Source: a bacterium (GTDB taxonomy: Bacteria > Chloroflexota > Limnocylindria > Limnocylindrales > Limnocylindraceae). From it: 14,421 nt of DNA. Every line of letters begins with the position of its first letter. Within the stretch, counting starts at the first letter, position 1. Positions 1-6,386 of this stretch are shown piece by piece. The notes beneath the pieces are model-generated. The model did not search any database, was not told the DNA's origin, and saw nothing but the letters and a program-made list of their open reading frames with translations. The stretch spans positions 1 through 14,421 of the forward strand of contig RGBZ01000013.1 of assembly GCA_009919365.1 (NCBI GenBank), in the 5' to 3' direction. A program made the position numbers and the translations under genes.

Positions 1-321
1 TGGCGCATCCACTGGGAGTGGCGCTGCATCCGCCGCTAGGACGAATGGGCGCTCGACGGTGGATCCGAGGCTGTAGCCCCTGGCAACAAGCTCGAGGAAG
101 GCAGCATCATCAAGGAGCACCCGCTCAGCGGTGAGAGCGTCGGCCCTCGCCCGGAGCGCTGCCGTCTCGTCGCGCAACTGCGCCAGGCGCGTGTTTACCT
201 GAATCACACCGATCAGATTTCGGCCGAACTCCACCACGAAGAGCGTGACGATCAGCGCCTGCCCAAGGAAGATCAGGGCACCGCGCGTGGTGCTCGTGCG
301 TCGACGAATTAGGGTCCTCAT
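1..321 (-). CDS. FtsB/DivIC-like septum formation initiator (partial, C-terminus beyond window)
   Basis: An open minus-strand frame starts at the ATG at 321-319 and runs without a stop to base 1, giving 107 residues; the C-terminus is missing. The layout is that of FtsB/DivIC proteins: a short basic N-terminus (RTLIRRR), one membrane helix at about residues 14-38 (ending LFVVEFGRN), then a coiled coil at about 41-72 with leucine and alanine heptads (RLAQLRDETAALRARADAL). The segment LELVARGYSLGSTVERPFVL (77-94 region) resembles the post-coil part of FtsB, where an arginine-glycine-tyrosine turn precedes a PFVL-like strand. Proteins of this family are bitopic divisome components that join FtsL and FtsQ and help activate septal peptidoglycan synthesis. 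No strong Shine-Dalgarno or TANNNT box stands before the ATG. The gene diverges from the small gene at 392. The family call rests on architecture and a short similarity, so FtsL-like or another single-pass coiled-coil protein remains possible. Confidence 0.7.
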   Translation of the reverse strand, partial: MRTLIRRRTSTTRGALIFLGQALIVTLFVVEFGRNLIGVIQVNTRLAQLRDETAALRARADALTAERVLLDDAAFLELVARGYSLGSTVERPFVLAADAAPLPVDAP

Positions 322-378
322 GAACCCAGTTTCCGTGCCTCACCGATCCGCGTCAAGCAGGGGCGCTGCGCGGGGTGA

Positions 379-384
379 TAGCCT
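379..384 (+). promoter_or_regulatory. Candidate -10 box (TAGCCT) for a leaderless start at GTG 392
   Basis: TAGCCT fits TANNNT and ends 7 nt before the GTG at 392. The same geometry precedes other genes in this window. No convincing -35 box is visible. An alternative is translation from a weak GGGGTGA at 372-378. Confidence 0.35.
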
Positions 385-391
385 ACTTCTC

Positions 392-478
392 GTGTACTTC
401 TATGAACTTCACGAGGCAGACGACGAACTTGCTATTGGCTTGACGCTCGCACATGACGACCGAGGAGACCCTCATTGA
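392..478 (+). pseudogene. 5' fragment of a small acidic gene, apparently out of frame with 453-740
   Basis: From the GTG at 392 a 28-codon frame begins VYFYELHEADDELAIG and stops at TGA 476-478. It looks like a genuine N-terminus: the composition is protein-like and it follows a TANNNT box by 7 nt. It breaks off just where the +1-shifted frame 453-740 becomes convincing (EETLIEAIAAELE). The simplest reading is one original gene that lost a stretch of DNA not divisible by three near 455-475. I cannot name the protein. The alternative is two overlapping independent ORFs, or a non-coding leader in front of the 453 gene. An assembly or base-calling error would look the same. Confidence 0.4.
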
Positions 479-740
479 GGCGATCGCCGCGGAACTCGAG
501 CGTGAGCATGACTTCGCCGCCGCCATTGATTCACGTCTGGTGGCTGCGGTCGGCGTCTCCTCGGAAGAGGGCGAGACGCGTCTCCTGGCCCATGAGGCGC
601 CAGGCGCACGCTCTGCAGACGAAGGCGAGGAGGAGGACCCAGACCTTGCGATTGCTGAGGCGCTCCTCTCAGGGCGCGAGCCTATCGGCCTTCGAACCGC
701 AGTGGTGGATTTAGAGAAGAACGAGTCGCTCGACTCCTAG
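453..740 (+). CDS. Small acidic protein of unknown function (possibly the 3' part of a broken gene)
   Basis: The 95-residue frame starts at the ATG at 453; an in-frame TGA at 441-443 rules out anything longer. It reads MTTEETLIEAIAAELEREHDF, followed by a segment DSRLVAAVGVSSEEGETRLL and an acidic, disorder-like middle (EGEEEDPDLA) before an ending with VVDLEKNESLDS. There is no signal peptide, membrane helix or cysteine. No good Shine-Dalgarno precedes the ATG, which sits inside the neighbouring frame 392-478. The better start appears to be the GTG at 392 in the other frame, so this is probably the C-terminal two thirds of a damaged gene. It ends 16 nt before the stop of the convergent CapA gene. 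I do not recognise a named family. Confidence 0.5.
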   Translation: MTTEETLIEAIAAELEREHDFAAAIDSRLVAAVGVSSEEGETRLLAHEAPGARSADEGEEEDPDLAIAEALLSGREPIGLRTAVVDLEKNESLDS

Positions 741-755
741 CGCGACGAGGCTCGA

Positions 756-772
756 TCTACCAGCGCGGTAGA
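756..772. terminator. Weak inverted repeat at the convergent gene ends
   Basis: A perfect 6-bp stem (TCTACC / GGTAGA) with a 5-nt loop (AGCGC) covers the CapA stop codon (757-759) and lies 16 nt after the stop at 738-740. Neither strand has a following T-run, so this is at best a weak or bidirectional terminator. It may be chance. Confidence 0.2.
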
Positions 773-2364
773 CCCTTGGAGCCCTTCCAGACGCGGTTGA
801 TGATCGGCACGCCGTCGGTAGCGATATCGACAAAGTTTGGCTGCGACTGCTTCAGGATCACCGTCGGCAACATGCGGGTGCTCACCAGACGGGAACCGCT
901 GAATGTCGATTCAATAACAAGCCCTTGCGACGTCTCCACCGACCAGTTCTGGTCAAAGATGAAGTTGCCCATCGAGTAGAAGACTGGTTTCCCGTTGATG
1001 ATCTCCATTGCACTCGCCCAGTGGGAGTGAGATCCGAGGATCATGTCTGCGCCCGCCTCAATGGCTCGCTTGGCAAACCTGCGCTGAGAGGCCGTCGGTT
1101 GTGCCTGGAACTCTAATCCCCAGTGCGGGAAGACGATGACCACATCGGCACCTCCGGCGCGAGCCGCTGCAATCGAGGAACGCATCTCAACCTCGCCAAT
1201 TGGCGCACTCCCCGCTCGATTTACCCGAGCGTGGGTGCTCGGGTTGACCTGGTCAACGGCGACGATTCCGACCCTAATGCCCCCGACGTTGGTCAGCCAG
1301 GGGCGCTGCGCCTCAGCAAGGTTTGCCCCCGCTCCTCCGCTACCCATGCCGGCGGCCGCAACGGCAGCGACTGTCTCGGGGATTTTCGACACACCGCCAT
1401 CACCGATATGGTTGTTCGCCAGTGACAGGAAATCGATTCCCGCCTCTTTCAGCACGCGGAGGAGTGCGGGATTGCCGGTGAACGTCGTCCCTGAATTGTG
1501 CTGGCGCCACCTCTTGGGCGTTGGTGACTCTAGGTTGGCAATAGCGAGATCTGCCTTTTTGAAGAGTGAACGCATCAGACCGTTCGCACCCCCGCCGCTC
1601 ACATAACGCGCCGCTACCCTCGGCACACCGAATTGGCTGCAGCAGGTTGTTCCGGTGATATCGGCAAATCCACCATCAAAGAGCGAATCTGCGCCGCGCG
1701 ATGATCGCTTCGCATCGGCAGAAACGCCGCGGTCAAGCAGAATGTCGCCACCGGCAACCAGGGTCCACGCCGTGGCAGGATCGTAGGCGAGCGGTCCAGT
1801 GATCCAGTCTGCGGGAATGGATGCGTCAACCGGGAGTTCAGCACGGAGTGGCCAATCTGCGAGTGAGGCAACGTGTTCCACGCCCACAATCGCAGCCCCC
1901 TCCCACGTCAGGGCGCGCAGCGCTGGCTCAATGGCGGCAAGTCGCACGAACCCAGCCGCCTTCTCATCCGCAGCAAGTGCCGCCTTGAGGGCGGTGCGGT
2001 CCGCGACAAGCGTTAAACGAGACGCTATTGCGGTGGAGGAGAGGCCGAGCGTCGCAAGAATGGGCGAGGACTCTGATGAGATCAGAATGAGCTTCGTGAT
2101 CGGGAGTTTCCCGCCGACTTCAGCGAGGCGCGCAACGCCCGCGCTGGTCAGCGCTGTGAGGGTGCTGCGGTATCCCGCAACGGGAATCAGTGGGCTCCGC
2201 GTGTCGCTGGTCAGCGAGGCGCTTGGGCTGCTCGTAGGATCGCCGCTGGCCCCCGACGGCGCGGCCGACGTGCCACACGCTGCAGCGAGGAGCAGGGCGA
2301 GCGCGAGGGTGAAGAAGCTGCGACGTCGCGGCAAGGGAGCATTGGTGACAGCGGGCAGATCCAC
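757..2364 (-). CDS. capA: CapA-family poly-gamma-glutamate synthesis lipoprotein
   Basis: This 535-residue protein carries a C-terminal CapA domain (PGA_cap, metallophosphoesterase-like fold), about residues 200-500. Visible motifs in order: GGDILLDRG with D207, NLESPTP at 277-283, LANNHIGD with N317, N318 and H319, HWGLEF with H414 and E418, GSHSHW with H446 and H448, then MGNFIFDQ. The N-terminus has three arginines followed by SFF (residues 13-18), a hydrophobic core and LLAAAC with C30. This looks like a lipoprotein signal, possibly Tat-dependent because R14-R15-S-F-F approximates the twin-arginine motif. A Ser/Pro/Thr linker (31-57) leads to an extra domain (about 60-190) that I cannot assign. 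CapA proteins take part in making or anchoring poly-gamma-glutamate or related extracellular polymers. I see no capB or capC nearby, so the polymer is unknown. The GTG start at 2364 lies 6 nt after a TAGGAT box. Confidence 0.85.
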   Translation of the reverse strand: MDLPAVTNAPLPRRRSFFTLALALLLAAACGTSAAPSGASGDPTSSPSASLTSDTRSPLIPVAGYRSTLTALTSAGVARLAEVGGKLPITKLILISSESSPILATLGLSSTAIASRLTLVADRTALKAALAADEKAAGFVRLAAIEPALRALTWEGAAIVGVEHVASLADWPLRAELPVDASIPADWITGPLAYDPATAWTLVAGGDILLDRGVSADAKRSSRGADSLFDGGFADITGTTCCSQFGVPRVAARYVSGGGANGLMRSLFKKADLAIANLESPTPKRWRQHNSGTTFTGNPALLRVLKEAGIDFLSLANNHIGDGGVSKIPETVAAVAAAGMGSGGAGANLAEAQRPWLTNVGGIRVGIVAVDQVNPSTHARVNRAGSAPIGEVEMRSSIAAARAGGADVVIVFPHWGLEFQAQPTASQRRFAKRAIEAGADMILGSHSHWASAMEIINGKPVFYSMGNFIFDQNWSVETSQGLVIESTFSGSRLVSTRMLPTVILKQSQPNFVDIATDGVPIINRVWKGSKGLPRW

Positions 2365-2369
2365 ACCGC

Positions 2370-2375
2370 TATCCT
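2370..2375 (+). promoter_or_regulatory. -10 box TATCCT for leaderless nucleosidase mRNA
   Basis: TATCCT is followed by exactly 6 nt and the ATG at 2382, so the expected transcription start coincides with the A of the start codon. GTGACA at 2345-2350 could serve as a -35 box, with a long 19-nt spacing. No Shine-Dalgarno is present. Confidence 0.6.
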
Positions 2376-2376
2376 A
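2371..2376 (-). promoter_or_regulatory. -10 box TAGGAT for leaderless capA mRNA
   Basis: On the minus strand TAGGAT (2376 to 2371) is followed by 6 nt and the GTG at 2364. It overlaps the plus-strand box by 5 bp, so the two promoters share one melting site. No clear -35 box is seen on this strand. Confidence 0.55.
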
Positions 2377-2381
2377 CCGCT

Positions 2382-3137
2382 ATGCAGCAACACCTCCGCC
2401 CCTTAGGCCCAACGCTCATTGCTGCCGCGCTCGGCGAAGAGCGCGCCGCACTTGAGGCACTCGCCACCGACCTTGTTGCCCACCCACTACCCGGACTTGC
2501 GGAGGGGGCCCTGCTCATCGGTCGCATCGACGGACACCCAGTTGCGCTGCTGCGCTGCGGCGTCGGCAAGGTCGCCTCGGTGGTTGCCGTCACCGCCGCC
2601 CTGGCCGTTCAACCGCGGTGCGTGATCTCGGTTGGATCCGCCGGCGCCCTGCACGCGGGGTATCGCGTGGGCGACGTCCTGCTCGCCGATGGCGTTTTGC
2701 AGCACGACTTTGCGGCTGCAGAGGCTGATGGCTTTCGGCTCTTCGGCTACGGCGCAGAGATTCCATCGAAAGGCGACCCACTGCTGATTGCCGACCCCGA
2801 GCTCGTCTCCGCAGCCTTTGATGCCGCAGCACCAGCCACGGAACGCCTTGGGATCAACCTTCGTCGAGGTCGCATCGCCACGGGCGACTGGTTCGTTGCC
2901 GACCAGAAGGTGCGCGATGCGATCTCCATCCGTAGTGGAGCAGACCTTGTGGAGATGGAGGGGGCGGCGATCGCCTATGCCGCTCGCACGCACGGCATCC
3001 CGTGGCTCGTCATCCGCAGCGTGAGCGACGCTGGAGACGGTGAGGCATCGCTCAGTTTCTGGGAGTATCTCGCGCTTGCTTCGAAGAACGCCGCCGAGAT
3101 TGTGCGCGCCATCCTTCCGTCGCTGGAGCGCCGCTAG
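2382..3137 (+). CDS. mtnN: 5'-methylthioadenosine/S-adenosylhomocysteine nucleosidase-like protein
   Basis: The 251-residue cytosolic protein matches the MTA/SAH nucleosidase (PNP/UDP phosphorylase) family, usually about 230 residues. These enzymes hydrolyse the N-glycosidic bond of methylthioadenosine and S-adenosylhomocysteine and release adenine. Seen in order: AALGEE (E19/E20, equivalent of the N-terminal catalytic glutamate), GVGKV (60-64), ISVGSAGAL (82-90), HDF (108-110), IATGDWFV (165-172), VEMEGAA with E191 and E193 at the ribose-binding site, and IRSVSDAGDG with the catalytic aspartate at D216. The ATG at 2382 follows a TATCCT box by 6 nt, which supports this start and a leaderless mRNA. 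The stop codon interlocks with that of murI in the sequence CTAG (3134-3137). The role fits clearing SAH from the nearby methyltransferase and MTA from polyamine synthesis. A related nucleoside phosphorylase or futalosine hydrolase is less likely. Confidence 0.87.
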   Translation: MQQHLRPLGPTLIAAALGEERAALEALATDLVAHPLPGLAEGALLIGRIDGHPVALLRCGVGKVASVVAVTAALAVQPRCVISVGSAGALHAGYRVGDVLLADGVLQHDFAAAEADGFRLFGYGAEIPSKGDPLLIADPELVSAAFDAAAPATERLGINLRRGRIATGDWFVADQKVRDAISIRSGADLVEMEGAAIAYAARTHGIPWLVIRSVSDAGDGEASLSFWEYLALASKNAAEIVRAILPSLERR

Positions 3138-4024
3138 CCGAGGTTCGAACCCAACGTTATCTGCTGCGTGCGCGGCGCGGCCTCACCAAAGAGGCGGATA
3201 GCAAGTGCATCAACCACCGCAGGATCCCCCGTCGTGAAGATCTGATGCGCAGGGACTACTGGAGCTGATGTCGGTGCGGTGTGCCCAAGATGACCGGGAT
3301 CTGCTGCCGTTCCACGGCTTGACCCTGGTGCCTCCAGTCCGTTCACCGCGATGATCTCTTGGAGGAAGCTTGCCGTCGCTGCCGCCGAGTCCACAACGGC
3401 GATTGGTGCGCCGAGCGCCTCGTCAATGGCTCCTCGAATCAGGGGGAAGTGTGTGCAGCCAAGAAGCAGTGTGTCGATGCGCTCGCCCGGGTCGCCCGCA
3501 AGAAACGGATCAATCGCCGCGTGAATTGCATCGCGCATCTCTTTCGTATTCGTGAGCCCTGACTCAATGAGCGGAACGAGTTCCGAAGCGGCTCGCTCGA
3601 TCACCCGTGTACCTGGGTTCTCATCCTTGATGGCGGCGAAGTAGGCACGCGAACGAACGGTTGCCACGGTCGCCAGCACGCCGACGCGGCCCGTACGCGT
3701 CGCCAACGCTGCGGCTGCCGCCCCTGGTCGGATCACGCCAATGATTGGCGTTGATGGATGGCGCTGGCGAAGATGCTCGAGCGCGACAGCCGTTGCGGTA
3801 TTGCAGGCAATGATGATCGCCTTGACGCCGCGCGCGACCAGCTCGTCGCTGAGCTCTTCAGCAAAGGTCCGTACCTCAGCATCGCTGCGGGTGCCGTAGG
3901 GATGGCGTGCGCTATCACCGATGTAGATCGTAGATTCAGCCGGAAGGCGCGCCTGCACTTCGCGTAGAACGGCGAGCCCACCGATCCCTGAATCAAAGAG
4001 GCCGATCGGGCGTGGGTCACTCAT
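3134..4024 (-). CDS. murI: Glutamate racemase
   Basis: The 296-residue enzyme interconverts L- and D-glutamate for peptidoglycan precursors, and possibly for gamma-linked glutamate polymers. Motifs are complete: FDSGIGG (10-16) with the first catalytic aspartate D11, YIGDSARHPYG (34-44), ACNTAT with catalytic C74, and LGCTHFPLI with catalytic C190 and H192. A Gly/Ser/Pro/Ala-rich insertion of about 30 residues (232-260) lies near the C-terminus and is longer than in most family members. I chose the ATG at 4024 because MSDPRPIGLFDSG is the normal family start; a longer frame to 4066 adds 14 residues that overlap the upstream gene and look spurious. ATG 4024 overlaps the methyltransferase stop by 8 nt, which suggests translational coupling. 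Its stop interlocks with the opposing nucleosidase stop. Confidence 0.95.
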   Translation of the reverse strand: MSDPRPIGLFDSGIGGLAVLREVQARLPAESTIYIGDSARHPYGTRSDAEVRTFAEELSDELVARGVKAIIIACNTATAVALEHLRQRHPSTPIIGVIRPGAAAAALATRTGRVGVLATVATVRSRAYFAAIKDENPGTRVIERAASELVPLIESGLTNTKEMRDAIHAAIDPFLAGDPGERIDTLLLGCTHFPLIRGAIDEALGAPIAVVDSAAATASFLQEIIAVNGLEAPGSSRGTAADPGHLGHTAPTSAPVVPAHQIFTTGDPAVVDALAIRLFGEAAPRTQQITLGSNLG

Positions 4025-4691
4025 GGGCTGACCGTAGCAGCCAACGCAGCCGATCGTCGGCGCCAACCCTCACAACCTGCAGACCGGCCGCGGCCACGAT
4101 CGTTCGCACTTCATCTGGCTGCCAGGCGCGAATCGCGAATGGAGCGCGGTCTGGGTAGATCGCAGTGAGCCGACCATCGGCCCCAACCGCCCGATGCCGG
4201 ATCTCAAGCAGGACGGTGTTGGCTCGCGCGTGGGGATCTGGGGCAATACGGCTTTCACGCCGCATCGTGGCGAAATCTTCGTCCGCGCGCTCCAGATCAA
4301 CGCTCCATTCACCCTCAACCTCATCCGCAAACAGTCGCGGATCCATCAGGGTGGCATCAATCCCCACCTGTCCACCAGGCGCGCAGTGTATCTCTGCAGT
4401 TCGCAACAGGGCTTCCAGGTCATCAGGCGCGGTAATGAGTGAGAGCAGATCGCCGCTGAGAATCACCAGGCTGGCAGCGGTGTCGTCGCGACGCCAGGTT
4501 CGCCCATCGGCGCAGATCCATTCGGCCGCGGGGGCGCGCTCCGCGGCCAGCGTGAGGGCAGACACATTGAGATCAATGCCGATCAGCCGCCGTTCGCTGA
4601 GGCCAAGAGTGGTCAAGACGCGTCCGGCACCGCAGCCAATCTCTAGGATTGGACCGGACGACTCCCCCGCCACCTTCCGCCAATAGGCCAA
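4017..4691 (-). CDS. Class I SAM-dependent methyltransferase
   Basis: The protein (224 residues from a TTG start at 4691) has a class I methyltransferase fold. The SAM-binding motif is PILEIGCGAGRVL (14-26), followed by an acidic residue after strand 2 (LIGIDLNVSALTLA, D40), ADGRTW (61-66, adenine contact) and LVILSGDLLSLI after strand 4. The rest resembles the family containing the IRHRAVGADGRL and RAWQPDEVRTIVAAAGL segments common in small-molecule methyltransferases; the substrate cannot be read from sequence. The start is uncertain. No ATG or GTG is available in frame, and the frame stays open only back to the agmatinase stop at 4719. The nine codons before TTG encode RKPHQADGD, which looks like family sequence, so the N-terminus may be truncated compared with relatives. 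AAGGAA at 4713-4718 is too far from TTG to be a normal ribosome site. It lies between the ureohydrolase (27 nt) and murI (8-nt overlap) in one operon. Confidence 0.82.
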   Translation of the reverse strand: MAYWRKVAGESSGPILEIGCGAGRVLTTLGLSERRLIGIDLNVSALTLAAERAPAAEWICADGRTWRRDDTAASLVILSGDLLSLITAPDDLEALLRTAEIHCAPGGQVGIDATLMDPRLFADEVEGEWSVDLERADEDFATMRRESRIAPDPHARANTVLLEIRHRAVGADGRLTAIYPDRAPFAIRAWQPDEVRTIVAAAGLQVVRVGADDRLRWLLRSAHE

Positions 4692-4718
4692 GTCGCCGTC
4701 GGCTTGATGCGGTTTCCT

Positions 4719-5777
4719 TCAGCGGGAGGGTTCCCAACGAATCGTTTCGCCGGACTCCTTGCGCTTTGCCAGCGCGCTAATGACTTCAAGGGCGGCACGG
4801 TTTGCGATCATCGCCGTTGATTCCGCCCAGTCATAGGGTGGTGAAACCTCAACAATGTCCATTCCAGCGATCGGGACCTGGGCCGCAATCTGCCGGAGTC
4901 CGCGGAGCAGCTCGCGCGAGAGCATCCCCCCTGGCTCTGGAGTGCCCGTACCCGGCGCCAAGCCCGGATCAACCACATCAATGTCGAGGCTGATCCAGAT
5001 CGCGTCGGGGCCGTCGAGCGCCTCAGCGATAGCGGTCGCAATGACCGCCTCTGAACCGCGTTCCTCGATCTCGGTCATGAAGTGGCTGCGCATGCCGTGC
5101 TCGCGCATCCAGCCGAGCGTCTCGGTGTCGGGGAAGTAGCCGCGCAGGCCAACCTGCACAAAGTTCTTTCCGAGCACCGCGCCAGACTCAATTAGGCGGC
5201 GCATTGGAGATCCGTGACTGTGGAGCGAGCCGTACCCATCAATGGAAGCGTCGGCGTGGGCATCAAAGTGCAGGATGCCGATGCGTTGCGGCCAACGCAT
5301 CTCAGCAATTGCGGTCGCGTTTGGCCAGGTGATGGAGTGATCGCCGCCGAGCACGATCGGGATCGCACCCGTCTCGGCAACTTCGCGGACCTTGCGGTAG
5401 ATGGCGCCGTGGCCGTGCTCAAGGCGCCCTGGGTAAACCTGAGCATCACCAGCGTCAACGGCGGTCAGTGCCGTAAACGGCTCGACGCCAACCTGCAGCG
5501 AGTGCAGGGTACCGGTCTGGTATTGCGCCTCGCGAATCGCACGTGGGCCAAACCGTGTGCCTGGACGATGGGTGACCGCGTCATCAAACGGTGCGCCGAT
5601 GATGGCGATATCCGCCTTGCGACGGCGGATCTCCGCGACATCCTCAACCCATGGGAGTTGGGAGAAGCTGACCGGCCCGACATACGACGGACGATCGAGA
5701 GGATCGCGCTGCTCTGGTGTGCCGTTCCAGCCAAGCGCGGCAAGGGAGTCGGCAAAGGGTGGGGTGCTCGGGCTCAT
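4719..5777 (-). CDS. speB: Agmatinase-like ureohydrolase
   Basis: This binuclear manganese enzyme of the arginase/agmatinase family hydrolyses a guanidino compound to urea and an amine, most likely agmatine to putrescine. With the start at 5777 it has 352 residues. Metal-binding motifs are all present: GGDHS with H147, HFDAHAD with D172, H174 and D176, and SLDIDVVDP with D265 and D267. The family signature GTGTPEPGG (277-284) follows, then MDIVEVSPPYD with E310. GAPFDDAVTHRPGTRFGP (61-78) is also typical. Guanidinobutyrase and guanidinopropionase share these motifs, so the substrate is not certain. The frame extends upstream to an ATG at 5837 and has another at 5789. I prefer 5777 (MSPSTPPF) because GGTGAT stands 4 nt before it and because the TAGGAT box at 5842-5847 would start transcription at about 5835, just inside the upstream ATG. 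It leads the operon with the methyltransferase and murI. Confidence 0.85.
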   Translation of the reverse strand: MSPSTPPFADSLAALGWNGTPEQRDPLDRPSYVGPVSFSQLPWVEDVAEIRRRKADIAIIGAPFDDAVTHRPGTRFGPRAIREAQYQTGTLHSLQVGVEPFTALTAVDAGDAQVYPGRLEHGHGAIYRKVREVAETGAIPIVLGGDHSITWPNATAIAEMRWPQRIGILHFDAHADASIDGYGSLHSHGSPMRRLIESGAVLGKNFVQVGLRGYFPDTETLGWMREHGMRSHFMTEIEERGSEAVIATAIAEALDGPDAIWISLDIDVVDPGLAPGTGTPEPGGMLSRELLRGLRQIAAQVPIAGMDIVEVSPPYDWAESTAMIANRAALEVISALAKRKESGETIRWEPSR

Positions 5778-5841
5778 GTTGATCACCATCTCGCTCAGAT
5801 GCGCCGCCGGTGCGAGCCAACGTCCAGCAGGGCGCATACCA

Positions 5842-5847
5842 ATCCTA
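5842..5847 (-). promoter_or_regulatory. -10 box TAGGAT before the ureohydrolase operon
   Basis: TAGGAT (5847 to 5842) lies in the 36-nt gap after the upstream gene's stop and is the same hexamer found before capA and the DUF4446 gene. It is only 4 nt from the ATG at 5837, which argues that this ATG is not the true leaderless start. Confidence 0.4.
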
Positions 5848-5873
5848 CACCGCCCACAGGGCAGATTTGAAGG

Positions 5874-6386
5874 TTAGACCGTGTCGATCTCACTCCGCGA
5901 GATGGCTGCCTCCGCCACGACCACGAGCAACACTGCAATGAGGAGCCCGGTCGGTCCGCCGAGGCCAATGATTCGGAGCGCGAGATACCCACCGATGAGC
6001 GACCCCGCGAACAGTCCTCGACGCAGGCTCCGTCGCCGGCGCACACGCCACACCCCTGGATGCTTCTGAAACGACCGAAGTAGGAGGAGCGAGGTGAGCC
6101 CGAGCGCGACAGTGAGCGCCAGCGCACCCGCTACCGCGAGGGCACGGATCTGTTCAGCAATCGGATCAATGGTGAGCGCCCCACCGATGGTGACTAGTGC
6201 AGAGACGAGCGCGCCAATGCCGAGAGCGCGAATCAGGCGCTGATCGCCGGCGGGAATTCGCGGCGGGGTCGGTGCCGATGCGGCCGCACGCAGCACCTTC
6301 CCCGCAAACGGTGTTGCGGGCTGTTGACCGAGCGGTAGCTCAAGCTGCTCGGCAGCGGCCCGCCGCTCACCATCACGGAGAGTCAT
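5874..6386 (-). CDS. Four-helix integral membrane protein of unknown function
   Basis: The 170-residue protein has a charged, probably cytosolic N-terminal tail (1-50, with a ELPLGQQPATPF segment) and four likely membrane helices: about 53-73 (ALGIGALVSALVTIGGAL), 81-103, 124-142 and 145-162 (GLLIAVLLVVVAEAAI). A strongly basic loop between helices 2 and 3 (WRVRRRRSLRRG, 113-124) suggests that this loop faces the cytosol, with both termini inside. No catalytic motif is visible, and I do not recognise the family. The ATG at 6386 overlaps the helicase-nuclease stop by 4 nt (ATGA), so it is very probably co-translated with that gene. Whether it works with the nuclease or is merely co-transcribed cannot be told from sequence. 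Confidence 0.78.
   Translation of the reverse strand: MTLRDGERRAAAEQLELPLGQQPATPFAGKVLRAAASAPTPPRIPAGDQRLIRALGIGALVSALVTIGGALTIDPIAEQIRALAVAGALALTVALGLTSLLLLRSFQKHPGVWRVRRRRSLRRGLFAGSLIGGYLALRIIGLGGPTGLLIAVLLVVVAEAAISRSEIDTV

Noticed and set aside
723..736. GAGTC-GCTC-GACTC hairpin as a terminator
   Set aside because: The stem has five pairs, lies inside the coding end of the 453-740 frame and has no following T-run.
1799..2455. A 218-codon plus-strand open frame antisense to capA
   Set aside because: It lies opposite a gene with clear CapA motifs, is rich in Ser, Ala and Arg in the manner of high-GC shadow frames, and shows no domain.
4025..4066. N-terminal extension of MurI to 4066
   Set aside because: It would add 14 residues upstream of the conserved MSDPRPIGLFDSG start, all within the methyltransferase coding sequence.
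5214..5870. A 218-codon plus-strand open frame antisense to the ureohydrolase
   Set aside because: The opposite strand has complete metal-binding motifs. This frame has no recognisable motif.
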